Shown here: positions 45,701 to 55,100 of the stretch, piece after piece | How positions within the stretch are numbered: position 1 is the stretch's first letter | Layout of the letters: every line of letters starts with the position of its first letter | From: Siphonodentalium dalli | Taxonomy: Eukaryota; Mollusca; Scaphopoda; Gadilida; Siphonodentaliidae | Reading direction: 5' to 3' | Assembly (NCBI GenBank): GCA_032622095.1 | Contig: CP136067.1 | Coordinates: 44,807,549-44,871,548, forward strand | DNA: 64,000 nt | The notes under the pieces: model-generated | Seen by the model: the letters and a program-made list of their open reading frames with translations, nothing else | Database searches by the model: none | Told to the model about the DNA's origin: nothing | Made by a program: the position numbers and the translations under genes

Positions 45701-46824
45701 CCCCAGTTGAAGTTGGTGATGAGCACCCATTAGTCACCTCGGTAATGCAATTTATCTTCTGCAAATTAGGGGATATAGAAACTGATTTAAGACTACAGAT
45801 ACTTCCCAGAAGATGAGTCCTAAGCAGAATGAGAATTATGTTGATGCGAGCCTGCTGTGTGGGGTAGCACACTAAATTCACCCTCTGGGGACCTCATAAA
45901 TGTAAATTTCAGACACACTATATCCAGAGTTCCAGACTTCATTTTGAAATTGGTACATTTGAGATAGCGCCCTGCAATTCATCAAATTTCGATTGCCGAT
46001 TCAGTCTCTCGAATCAAATCATTTTCGATGTTGAGTCATCATAAGTTTCGATTTGATTCACAGTATATGAGCTCTGTCTGATTATTCTCGCACAAAGAGA
46101 GAGCTTTCCGATGAATGGCAACAAGCCATATTTCCAACTAAATCCTGAAAAATTACCCATAATTCTGCTGTGGTTAAGCAGTGGATTATTTAGGGCATTA
46201 GTGTATATTGCTGGTTTCATGGTGAAACAGTTTAATGAAAACTTTTCGATATAACCCTTTACCCAACAGAAGGGCCCTGTGCCAATGTATTCTCTTATAT
46301 ATGCGAGTCGACCATAGGTCGCCTCGCATATATGCGAGAATGCATTGGCTTAACACATTAAAAATTATAAAATTGTTAAAGAATGTAAGAAAAAATGGTA
46401 AAAAGTGTTAAAAAAAAGATTTTTTTTAGGCCAATGCATTCTCTTATATATGCGAGGCGACCTATGGTCGACTCGCATATATAAGAGAATGCATTGGCAC
46501 ATGGCATAACTGTAACTATCACAATGTGGTCAAGGAGCCGGTTCCAATGATATCCATATTTGTATGGTTCTATTGAGACAGACCGAAGATATTTTAGGCT
46601 GTTGAAGCTTGTTTTGGCCGTTTTGTTGGGTAAAGGGTTAAGAAAATATATATACCGTAAGAGTTTCTGATGCTGAAATCTGATTGGATCCTTTTCAGTC
46701 TGATGCTACAATGCGAGACATGATCTTGGCGATCAGAGCAGATGAAGCTCACCACAGGAATGTGAACCATGAATTTGCGTCAATGCGAGAAGAAGACAAA
46801 AACCCATACAAGCCTGGAGAATGA
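33713..46824 (+). CDS. Alternative oxidase, mitochondrial (complete, 10 coding exons)
   Basis: AOX oxidises ubiquinol and reduces oxygen to water at the inner mitochondrial membrane, bypassing complexes III and IV without pumping protons. Exons: 33713-33850, 36611-36846, 37359-37430, 37866-37929, 38756-38847, 39887-40005, 40455-40547, 42357-42469, 44625-44702, 46699-46824. All junctions are GT/AG with matching phase, giving 376 residues. Residues 1-46 form a basic, acid-poor mitochondrial presequence ([14 protein letters not shown]...[10 protein letters not shown]); RFFQTQ in exon 2 may mark the processing region. Family landmarks are [52 protein letters not shown] and [14 protein letters not shown]. 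By spacing, the six di-iron ligands are E207, E246, H249, E297, E351 and H354, all present. The C-terminal NPYKPGE fits the motif described for animal AOX. The ATG at 33725 (GCGGCGATGG) has the better start context, so translation could begin four codons later. Introns carry many MITEs. Exon 1 is predicted from splice phase and targeting character, not similarity. Confidence 0.93.
33999..34581. mobile_element. TTAA-flanked element with 17-bp TIRs
   Basis: The element starts AGGGGTACTGTACGCCA (33999) and ends TGGCGTACAGTACCCCT (34581), a perfect 17-bp inverted repeat. It is flanked by TTAA at 33995-33998 and 34582-34585. It has no open frame, is 583 bp long, and lies in AOX intron 1. TTAA duplication suggests a piggyBac-like non-autonomous element. 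Confidence 0.85.
34702..34860. repeat. Fold-back element in AOX intron 1
   Basis: Arms are ATAAATATCGCGTAAATAGT...ATTGTCAAG and CTTGACAATAACATGCTATT...CGCGATAGTTATGAT. An inner stem pairs AACAAAAGCCAG with TTGGCTTTTGTT. It is related to 6880-7205. Confidence 0.75.
35640..35890 (+). repeat. Short copy of the 27.8-29.2 kb repeat, lacking its middle
   Basis: 35650-35750 matches 27785-27885 (GAGTCTAT...GTATTCCCGC...TTTCTCGG). 35787-35852 matches 29150-29224 (GAGTTCTGATTGGCGCTACT...GAAATAGAA...ACGACAAGTAA). The roughly 1.2 kb that separates these blocks at 27.9-29.1 kb is absent here, so this copy represents an uninserted or deleted form. Confidence 0.65.
36031..36099. mobile_element. 69-bp hairpin insertion with exact 9-bp TSD
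   Basis: There are two perfect 29-bp arms (TAGACGCCACATCC...TCTCGCTAC and its complement) around an 11-nt loop. The flanks GTTTATTCC at 36022-36030 and 36100-36108 are identical. A 9-bp duplication with long terminal inverted repeats fits Mutator-like elements. It lies in AOX intron 1. Confidence 0.9.
36349..36509. mobile_element. Partial copy of the double-hairpin CCCTTT/TTAA MITE
   Basis: Only the spacer (TTTTTAAACACTTTTTACC...TTTAATGTGTTAAGCC), one 69-nt hairpin (about 36418-36486) and the inner right flank (ACAGGGCCCTTCTGTTGGGTA) remain. It ends about 100 bp before AOX exon 2. Confidence 0.85.
38926..39031. mobile_element. Half copy of the mariner-like MITE
   Basis: It runs from AGAGCTTTCCGATGAATTAC to GGGCATTACTGTA, matching only the right half of the complete copy at 39592-39766. 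AOX intron 5. Confidence 0.8.
39592..39766. mobile_element. Complete mariner-like hairpin MITE
   Basis: The element starts CAGTAATGCTCTAATTAATC and ends with its complement ...AGAGCATTACTG, flanked by TA on each side. The central arms AATATGGCTTGTTGCCATTC and GAATGGCAACAAGCCATATT make nearly the whole element one hairpin. The TIR family is shared with 12206-12686. It lies in AOX intron 5, about 120 bp before exon 6. Confidence 0.85.
40165..40270 (+). repeat. Copy of dispersed repeat 'ATCATGCCATGAATCTC'
   Basis: + strand copy with TAGATCATGCCATGAATCTC, CGTAGAAATCATATTCCACC and AGTACAAAACCTGGGAAC, in AOX intron 6. Confidence 0.75.
40306..40410. mobile_element. Half copy of the mariner-like MITE
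   Basis: GAGAGCTTTCCGATGAATGG to GACATTACTG, the right half only, in AOX intron 6, about 45 bp before exon 7. Confidence 0.8.
40963..42238 (+). mobile_element. Pearl/Helitron-like element with ~158-bp tandem core
   Basis: The left end is AATGAAAGTGTCAATGACAC followed by TGCAGCTCAACTTGG. The core consists of about five units built on CAAGATGGC...GGCCATGTTTTTTGG, CTCGTTCCCATCTACATGTC, ATCCATGACAAATTTCATGA and TACGACCTGTAGCCCG. The right end has ACACGGACGACAAAGCC, then a hairpin GCTCAAACTTTACAAAGTAA...GTTGAGCTAA. A short AGAG microsatellite (41338-41357) interrupts it. The complementary ends (AGCTCAACTT / AAGTTGAGCT) and tandem core are family features. It fills much of AOX intron 7. Confidence 0.75.
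42539..43097. mobile_element. TIR element 'TATAGTGTGTCTGACATTTG', copy 1
   Basis: The ends TATAGTGTGTCTGACATTTG and ...GACACACTATA are inverted. The subterminal blocks CAGAATGAGGTCCCCAGAGG and CATTCTGCTTAGGCCTCAAC occur in both arms, making a roughly 560-bp fold-back with internal duplications. It lies in AOX intron 8, starting 70 bp after exon 8. Confidence 0.8.
43434..43560 (+). repeat. Copy of dispersed repeat 'ATCATGCCATGAATCTC'
   Basis: TAGATCATGTCATGAATCTC, CCACCAGTTCAAAACCTGGC, TTATGGCAGGGAAGTTCATG. An opposite-strand copy at 43795-43885 (CCCTGTCAGAACATGATGAA...AGAGTAGAGATTCATG) could pair with it. Confidence 0.75.
43978..44330. mobile_element. TIR element with AATATC target duplication
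   Basis: The terminal inverted repeats TATGGGAGGCCAAATTCACA and its complement (through TTAATAAT) bound a 353-bp element. The flanks AATATC at 43972-43977 and 44331-44336 are identical. The interior repeats a 16-bp near-palindrome (TTGTGCTTAAGCACAA-like) about five to six times. AOX intron 8. Confidence 0.85.
44358..44403. repeat. Tandem palindrome GGGAGACTTCAAGTCTCCC
   Basis: Two copies of the 19-bp perfect palindrome GGGAGACTTCAAGTCTCCC separated by AACA, in AOX intron 8. Confidence 0.9.
44790..45173. mobile_element. Double-hairpin CCCTTT/TTAA MITE, complete copy
   Basis: The left end CCCTTTACCCAACAGAAGGG and right end TTTGTTGGGTAAAGGG are inverted repeats, flanked by TTAA at 44786-44789 and 45174-45177. 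Two nearly perfect 69-nt hairpins (44816-44884 and 44956-45024) are built on GCCAATGCATTCTCTTATAT. They are separated by a spacer containing AATGTAAGAAAAAATGGTAA. Length 384 bp, no frame. AOX intron 9. Confidence 0.9.
45545..45922. mobile_element. TIR element 'TATAGTGTGTCTGACATTTG', copy 2
   Basis: The ends are TATAGTGTGTCTGACATTTG and CAGACACACTATA. Both subterminal blocks (CAGAATGAGGTCCCCAGAGG; CTCTGGAGACCTCATTCTGC) are present. About 378 bp, AOX intron 9. Confidence 0.8.
46099..46203. mobile_element. Half copy of the mariner-like MITE
   Basis: GAGAGCTTTCCGATGAATGG to TTAGGGCATTA, the right half only, in AOX intron 9. This is the third half copy in the gene with nearly the same left break (at GAGAGCTTTCC). 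Confidence 0.8.
46255..46637. mobile_element. Double-hairpin CCCTTT/TTAA MITE, complete copy 2
   Basis: The element starts CCCTTTACCCAACAGAAGGG after ATAA (a mutated TTAA) and ends GTTGGGTAAAGGG before TTAA (46638-46641). It has both hairpins and the same orientation as 44790-45173. It ends 61 bp before the last AOX exon. Confidence 0.9.
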
Positions 46825-46879
46825 TGTTATCAAGAGAATAGTGAGGAATCCAAAATTTCATGTGTCATTGCGATGATTA

Positions 46880-47136
46880 CAGTTATGCCCTGTGCCAATG
46901 CATTCTCTTATATATGCGAGTCGACCATAGGTCGCCTCGCATATATAAGAGAATGCATTGGCCTAAAAAAAAATCTTTTTTAACACTTTTTACCGTTTTT
47001 TCTTACATTCTTTAACAATTTTATAATTTTTAATGTGTTAAGCCAATGCATTCTCTTATATATGCGAGGCGACCTATGGTCGACTCGCATATATAAGAGA
47101 ATGCATTGGCACAGGGCCGTTCTGTTGGGTAAAGGG
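46880..47136. mobile_element. Double-hairpin MITE, 5'-truncated copy after the AOX stop
   Basis: It begins inside the family at TTACAGTTATGCCCTGTGCC, carries both hairpins (46894-46962 and 47042-47110), and ends GTTGGGTAAAGGG with TTAA at 47137-47140. It starts 56 bp after the AOX stop codon. Confidence 0.9.
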
Positions 47137-47224
47137 TTAAACAGAACTTGGGGTGTGAGAGTGTGTCACTCCCGATCCAAATGCTGCCCCCCAAGTTTGA
47201 TGGTGTTGAAAATTTGAGGGTCTA

Positions 47225-47230
47225 AATAAA
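47225..47230 (+). terminator. Candidate AOX poly(A) signal
   Basis: AATAAA about 400 nt after the AOX stop codon. If used, the 3' UTR contains the whole truncated double-hairpin MITE. No clear AATAAA lies between the stop codon and the MITE. Confidence 0.5.
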
Positions 47231-48563
47231 CCAATAACGGTGGATATTCAAGATTAACAATATCAAAAGATTGTTGGAATAATTATTATTTAGATTGAAA
47301 GAGATCAGGCTTCCAAGAATGATTTAGCGTCATCAAATTAATATGCATTTTAGCTAATTCTTATAAATTGAGGATCCAAAATTAGACAAAATCCAAATTT
47401 TGGAAGCACATAACTTGAAAAATACTTAATGTATCTGGAAAATGTTTTCTGTTCTGTAATCATAATTGTGTACTCTACAAAATGGACATATAAATGGAAG
47501 GACTTGTGAAATGGAGTTTTTTTTATAACCATCTCTGAAAAGCGATCAAATGAGTATTTTACCAAATTTAAATTTGTTTTTTTTATCAATTTCACCTTTC
47601 TTTATTCTTTTTCGATTTTTCGTATGTTGTTTATAATGGGTTAATATACTTTTTCCAGCTAAGAAACATTGTGTTGAAATTAGTTTGAGGTTTGGCACTT
47701 TTTTCTCATAAACGAACTGTACTATAAATATCTTAAAGTGATGTGAAACACTCCAGCAGGGTGATCGAATAGAAATAGAGAATAATCTTGTTCAAAGTAG
47801 TATTATTAATAAATAACACATACCATCATTCTTATATATTAATTAATTGCAGTGACTCTTGGTGGGGAAATCATTTTCATTAGTTTATCGCAGATAGATG
47901 CGTCCCGAATCGAGTAGTAAATATTTACAATTGAGCTTAGTTCAGACGATGTTTTCTATGGAGTGGTAGGGTCGTTTAGCTTCAGATTTTCAGCGATGTT
48001 AGTAGAATGTTACATTCCTCCAGTTGACATAGTGCCTGAATACTAACTTATCAGTTTTACGCACCCGAACAAGTACATAACATGTCTTTAATGTTTTTGT
48101 GATGTTTGTAATGTGTTTGTAATATTGTATTACTACTGTAGTTCGCTTATTCTTCATGTGAAGATTGATATGGATAGTCAATCTGCTTCTGATTCAGCCA
48201 CCAAGGAATGGAAATAAAAGATAATTATTATCGACCTTATGAACCATTTCATGACTGGAGCTGTGCTGGTGCAGCATTAAAGACCTTACGTCTTGGGAGC
48301 CTCGCATATATAAAAGAATGCACTGGCTTACAACGTCAAGGTAAATATTGTTAGGCCAATGTATACTCTTATATATGCAAGGTTGAATATATATATGGGA
48401 GAAGAAGCTTCAGTCATGAAAGGTTAAAGACAGGGTCTTCTTTCCAGGACCATAGTTGCAACAACCAACTCTTTCTTATGAAACTTGATTGATAACTCAT
48501 TTATATCAGTACCCCAAAAACAGTATAAGTATCCCTGATTAATAAATGAGATATTTCCAATAA

Positions 48564-50570
48564 ATGAAAGTGTCATTGACACTGTAGCTCAACTTGGGGA
48601 GGTGTTAATTTTTTTTCTGAGCAATAAATAGATTGATAAAAAAAGAATCAAATAGTTTCAGCAAAGGGCTTGTATTTTGTAGATGAGATTATATTCATTT
48701 CATATTTGGGCTACAGGGTGCGCCAAAGGATTTAGTCATGCAAAGAGTAAGATACAAGATGGCTGCCGGCGGCCATGTGTTTCATTGAAAATGGTTCAAA
48801 TTCGATAGCTCCCATCTAGAGGTGATTGTAAACATGCCTATAAATTTTAAAAACATTTCTCCAATAAATGCAGGCTGCAGGTTGCCGATGGATTCAAATT
48901 AAATTTAAAATCCAAGATGGCTGCTGGCTGCCATGTTTTTTTTAATGAAATTCGGAAAAAATCGATGGCATCCGAGAGATCTGTTAACTTTGGTGTCAAT
49001 GGGATGAGGGATGTGGCATGTTGGGTGTGCCAAAATATTTAGTCATGCAAAAAGTAAAATCTAGGATGGCCACTGGTACAGTGAAAACTGCAATTTACGA
49101 CCACTGCCGTGACCGACCAACTGTCTTTTCCGACCAAATTCCTTTTGTACGGACACTTTTCGCTATATAAACGACCTGCCGTGAGCGACATCCTGTCTTA
49201 CGCGACCACCGGTCGGTATATCGCGGCAAAAACATAAATATTTACTTGTTATGAACGACCAATTCCATCGAAAAAATATATAATTTGTGCACGAAAAAGT
49301 AAAACTTTAAATGCACAAACTTATGTACTTTTATTCCCCGTTCTGAACCCCCGAGTCTGTCAGTGTTGGATGCGCGTGAGGGTATTAGTTTCACATGTCA
49401 ATTTAGGTTACCGGATATTTAAAGAGGTGAGAATTGCTCGCTGGTGATTAAGAATGTATGAATAGAAGACACTTGAGGGTCATTTGGTAGATAAAAGGGT
49501 TTATGTAAGCAGTTAATTATGGAGTCACTTTGGCCTCGAGAATGGATTCATGTTTACACTTCGCAGACGCACGTCTGGAATTGTATTGTTTTACTTATAA
49601 TCTACGGAAAGCTTAAAATCACCTCGGCTTGTATTACGTGGGCTTCTTCTACCTATATAGGTTCATAGACCGCAATGTCACAGTTATATTTCCAAATCTT
49701 TCTCGTGCACTTCAATTACGTGGCAAAATTATTAATGTGTGTGAATAGCTGACCAGTTTAATTGTGTTTATAATCAAAGGGGAAATACTCTATTTTTTAA
49801 TGAATCTAATTCCCCCCCGTTGTGTTCCCCAATCAGTTTCTAAGAAACAACCTTGACCTTTGTCAAAATGTACCGGTGTTCTGATCACCAGCGGAAAAAC
49901 CAGTTTTCTCTTGGAATATTTTATTGATTTCTCCCACTATACTTACCCAAATCATAGCTTGGATCGTTTGTTAGGGATTCATATTTATTAAACAAAAGAT
50001 ACAACAAAATGTTACATTAAATTAACTTGTTTCAATGCTCAATTAGTGAATTTAGTTCCAAAGTTTCTTCCTTCTGACGAGGTTCTGTCACGTGCCCGAC
50101 GAGTTATCTGGTCAGCTGTTCTATCGTATTATTTTATTTAACATGCATATACCTGTATAATACTCTGTTTTTGTTATTATTCAAGATTAAACATAAGTAT
50201 AACACATATAATCTCCATTATTTTCAACCAGTGGGTATCACTCATGATATAAAAAAAAAATCTACAAGTGCAGACATCAGATTCAGATACAACCATAGAC
50301 ACATCCTACACTGATACATAAATAGGTCAAACCCGTCGTCGCCGACCACTTGTCATGAACGACCATTTATCCTTGGCAAAATGGGTGGTCTCTCATAACA
50401 GTTTTCACTGTAGTCATGGGTCCCATCTGGAGGTTACCCCGAAAATCCATATGAAGTTTGGTGATGTTGAATGAGGGATGTGGCATGTCGGGTGTGCCAA
50501 AGGAAATTGTTGATGGATGCAAACCCAAGGCAATAGCCCAATCTTGACTTTGTCAAGTTGAGCTATAAAC
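48564..50570 (+). mobile_element. Pearl/Helitron-like element interrupted by a TA-flanked insertion
   Basis: The left end AATGAAAGTGTCATTGACAC...AGCTCAACTTGGGG is followed by core blocks (AGGATTTAGTCATGCAAAGA, CAAGATGGCTGCCGGCGGCC). The core breaks at 49077 and resumes at 50413 (GTCATGGGTCCCATCTGGAG). It closes with GGCAATAGCCCAATCTTGAC...AAGTTGAGCTA. Core units are more diverged than those at 54-57 kb. Confidence 0.7.
49079..50410. mobile_element. Pogo/Tigger-like non-autonomous element
   Basis: The ends CAGTGAAAACTG and CAGTTTTCACTG are perfectly inverted, with TA on both outer sides (49077-49078, 50411-50412). Subterminal sequence on both sides is rich in CGACCA motifs (TTTACGACCACTGCCGTGAC; GTCGCCGACCACTTGTCATG). 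1332 bp without a substantial open frame. TA duplication and CAGTG ends fit Tc1/mariner/pogo. It is inserted within a pearl-like core unit, so it is the younger of the two. Confidence 0.85.
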
Positions 50571-52186
50571 TATAAACAAATCGCTGTTGATTATTGTTGG
50601 CATCTAAACATATTAACAATAACTGTCACACAGTTTTAGTTATTGATATAAAAAAATAGATTTCTATTGATTGAAAATTCTATTGACTAGTGTGATTTCT
50701 GACTCAGAATTATTATTATTTTATAACATTATGCTGCATAATCAATTTGACAAACCATATCTTTTAATATTGCATTTATGTATGTGTATGATGATGCATT
50801 TGCATGTGATTACTCATCACTGATTTATTAGTGATAAATTATTTTACCTCTAAATAGAGCCTCTTGGACATATTGTTAATTACATGTTTATGTTGATGTC
50901 TGAATAAATTATGAATATTCTTGATAAGTTTTTATGACTCAGTGTTATTATATTCCATTATTTGAGACTACTCCTGATGATAAACCCCATACCAAATTTC
51001 ATTGAGATCTAATCACTCATAGATGAGATATATGCACTGACAGAGATACAACCAAATTTGCAGAATAACCCAAGAATGGGTAATCTATAGCCATATCACT
51101 ATGTTGACAAGTTTATTTGTGAAGGAAAGACCGCTCAGAGGGCTACAAAGGGCAATGCCGGAAGCAAATACCGGCAGCACTGGGTCGGTAAGTGAATATT
51201 TGATGCAGTGTTGTCCATTTTTCGGCATCTTATTGCGTATTAGTTAATGTTTCTTCCATTTATTGTCAACATTTGAAGTTTCAGGCACAAATGTTTACTT
51301 TAGGCCTTTGTGTTTAGTAATTATTAATGATATTTTGCTCCATACCCGCATGTCCCACAAATCTACAGACTATATTCATCAATTTCCATCATAAACCACG
51401 TGTGATTTCACCTAAAGATATCTCCATATTTGCATTTTTCTCACGGTGGTGAAAAATAATACGGATAGGACATCCACAATCAATCATTTGTCTGGACGAG
51501 TCATCCGGATATCCTGCGTGGTTAATGTCACTGGGAAATCCTTACACTGCACATTCAAACTACTGACTCCTGGTAAGAAACTGACAAACATTTCCAGACA
51601 TAGGAATCACAAATCAGTACATATAAAAAATTGAACCAGCTTCAACATCATTGGGTAACTGTTGATCGAGTAATGTACTTTAACAACTAAGTCACATAGC
51701 CCACCAATTTAGCTATAAAGTAAGATGGAACTCAATGCATCACCTCACAGCAAATAAACTTGCTCAATGTAGGTATTTCAATCAATTTTGTATAGGAGAA
51801 TAAAAATTTCCACAACACAATGACATTCTTTTATATAAATTAAATCAAGTGACTCTTGTTGACGAAATCATTCTCGACTGTTTTATCAGTGATTTTTTCA
51901 TGATGTGTCCATTTTTGTACATTTTTGCGTATTTAAGATGTCGTGTTCTATGAAAGGGCAAAGCCAATTGTTGTTGAACATTTTGACAATAATACTTTGA
52001 TGGTGCATTCTTCAAATGGTTTTAGTGGCCCGGGTCATAAATGTAAGTTTGAAGTACTGAAACAAGCATTTTAATATGTCTTTAAGACCAAGAGTGTGGA
52101 TTAAGGAAAAAAAGTCTTGTTTGATCAGTATGTATTTTCATTCAAAAAAACAGTGAAATAATATGACAATGACATTCTATGTGGGA

Positions 52187-52192
52187 TTTATT
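52187..52192 (-). terminator. AATAAA overlapping the PSMA2 stop codon
   Basis: Read on the minus strand the end of the gene is TCATAATAAATCCC: the TAA stop (52193-52191) overlaps an AATAAA hexamer. If this signal is used the 3' UTR would be only about 15-30 nt. Other A/T-rich signals further on could be used instead. Confidence 0.4.
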
Positions 52193-55100
52193 ATGAGACT
52201 GACGCAAGGTAGTCCTTGACCTCAGACGGAGTTAAACGGCGGAAACCTTCATGATTACATATTCCAATTTCTATGTTATCCTCCGTCATCTGACCTTCAA
52301 AGCTCTCTTTTAGTGTAAGAATAGCAGTATGAACGGCATCTTCCAGCTCCAGCTTATCACTGTACCTACAACATAGAATCAGTTAATTAACTCTTCCATG
52401 ACTGGAGATTCCTAAAATTTTGGAAAAACCCTGTGCCAATGCATTCTCTTAAATATTTACCTTGACCTTGTAAGCAAGTGCGGTATTATTGCGAGGTTCC
52501 CTATGGGAGACTTGCATATATAAGATAATGCACTGGCAGAGGGCCTTTAATGCTGCACCAGCTATTAAAGGGTAAAGGGCCTACCCTGTTAATTAGCAGT
52601 AAATTGCCTAGGCCAGAACTGTTTCATCGGCTATAGTGCCGTGCCTAGTATCCGCATAGTTGCATATAAAATATGCATTACATATAACACTCGAGGCTCT
52701 CTGTTCTGCAGGTCAGATATGAACAAGCCTGGAAATCGTGTGTCTGACATTTGCAGAATGAGGTCCCCAGACAGTGAGAGGTCAATTTAGTGACGCTATC
52801 CTGAACTGAGGGTTAGTATCACCAAATTCATCACCTGGGCACTGTTCATGCCTGGCCGAAAAATATTTTGGCCAAATGAAATTTATTGTGGCCAAATTAA
52901 AAAAAAAAATTGGCAAAATTAAAAACACTTGGAGCAATTTTCATTTTCTGGGCCCACAATTAATGACTGAAATTTGTTTTAGTTTATTTGTTACTCTGGA
53001 TAAAACCATATTTTAAACAACACGAAAACAACTTTAAAAACCTAATATTATACAAACATAGGTATGCGTTAGTTATAAATCCACATAATCAAGTGCAATT
53101 TAGCTCTATGTCGCTGGTACGCCAACTAATAAGCTGTTAATTGTTACCGCTATTTTCGGGAAGATAAAAAAACCAGTTGCTTATGATCGTGAGGTGATAA
53201 CTGTCATCTATGTGTTGGATTTAAACCTATACGATGTGAAGCTAGGTTGTTGTTAATCCCTAGCTAGATGGTAGGCAATTTATAACACATTATGTAACTG
53301 ACATGCCACTGAGTAGTGCTATTCACAGGTATATCCTATTATGGGACAATCCATTAACATATTATATTTGACAGACCACCCAAACAACAAATGAAAGTGT
53401 CAATGACACTGTAGCTCAACTTAGGTAGGGGAATAATTCAGTGTTTCCGCTAGGGGGTAGGGGAATGGGGCCGGTTTGTAGATAGGGGAAAACACGAACA
53501 CCTGCTTCAAAAATTTAGAAAAGTGCAACACTAGAAATGCATTGTCCAGCACGCCCAGAACGTGAATTGCGATTATAATTCTGGTATGTATACATTCTCA
53601 AAATTAAAACAAGAAATGTAACAATTTACATCGTTTATGTGATACAACAGTCAGTCAATTAAGTTGAGTAACCACATTATTGTGGTTGAACTGAGTGAAA
53701 TAAAAACAAACTTTTAACTGAGACTAGCTTTAGATTTATTTTTTATTTCCGGTGGGTAGAATAATTAAATGTACTATGATATTTCGTACCAGTTAAAATT
53801 CAACTATACTCTTGAGGAGGTGCCTCGCCAAGTCATCAAGGGAAGTTCATGACCAACAGTAACATTCACTCGTCTTTTAAAAATTCATTCGATCTACGAA
53901 CACTGGTTTAAAAAGCTCGGAACTATTTTGTTGTCGCATTCAATCATTTGGGGTCACACAATTGAAATTACCTCGAGAGAATTGCTGCTATCGGCGGGAA
54001 AGTGTTGGCTATGATACTTCATTGGGCAGGAGAGGGGGGGTCACACAATTGATATTGACTCGAGATAATTGCTATCGGCGGGAAAGATATATACTTGGTA
54101 ACCAACGAAGCTATGACGCTTCATTGGTAGAGTTACGTCTCAAATTTCGCATTCGCATCGTAAACAAAATATATCGTTTCCGGCTATATATTACGAATCG
54201 ATATACTGAAGGTTTTACGGTTACACGAAATTCCAGGGTTTTCAAGGAGTTTGCATTAAAACAAAGGGTTCAAGGGCCCTGAGAGGGGAATGCGTCAGGG
54301 GGAAAATCAGAGAAAAACTTGGCTAGGGGAAAACTTGGCAAGGGGAACGGGGCCGTCAAAGGGACCCCCTGCCGGTATAGCGGAATCCCTGAATAATTTA
54401 ATGGTTGACAGTAAATGGAGGAATAGGAAAGGTGCTAATTGAAATGTCTAACCTGCGCCAAAGGATTTAGTGATGCAAAGAGTAAAATACAAGATGGCTG
54501 CTGGCGGCCATGTTTTTTGGCCAATTGACCCCAAAAGGACTCGTTCCCATCTACGTGTCATTGTTAACATCCATGACAAATTTTATGAAGATCTGACCAA
54601 ACCTACGATCTACAAACTTCATAATGATCAGACGAACAGTACGACCTGTAGACCGCACCAATGGATTGAATTTTGAAATCCAAAATGGCCCGCGCGAAAG
54701 GATTTAGTCATGCAAAGAGTAAAATCCAAGATGGCTGCTGGCGGCCATGTGTTTGGACAGAATGACCCCAAAACGACTCGTTCCCATCTACATGTCATTG
54801 TTATCATCCATGACAAATTTCATGACCATCTGACCAAAGCTACGACCTGTAGCCCGCACCAAAGGATTTAGTCATGCAAAGAGTAAAATCCAAGATAGCT
54901 GCTGGCGGCCATGTTTTTTGGCCGAACGTCCCCAAAATCACTCGTTCCCATCTACATGTCATTATTAACATCCATGACAAATTTCATGATGATCAGACGA
55001 ACAGTACGACCTGTAGCCCGCGCCAATGGATTGAATCTTGAAATCCAAGATGGCTGCCAGTGGCCATGTTTTTTGGCCGAATGAGCCCAAAATGACTCAT

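Larger units (their letters stand above)
47231..52186. other. Intergenic region between convergent AOX and PSMA2
   Basis: No gene seen. It contains a pearl-like element split by a pogo-like MITE (48.5-50.6 kb), a decayed double-hairpin MITE fragment at about 48295-48390, and AT-rich unique sequence. A frame of 62 codons at 51446-51634 shows no recognisable feature. Confidence 0.55.
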
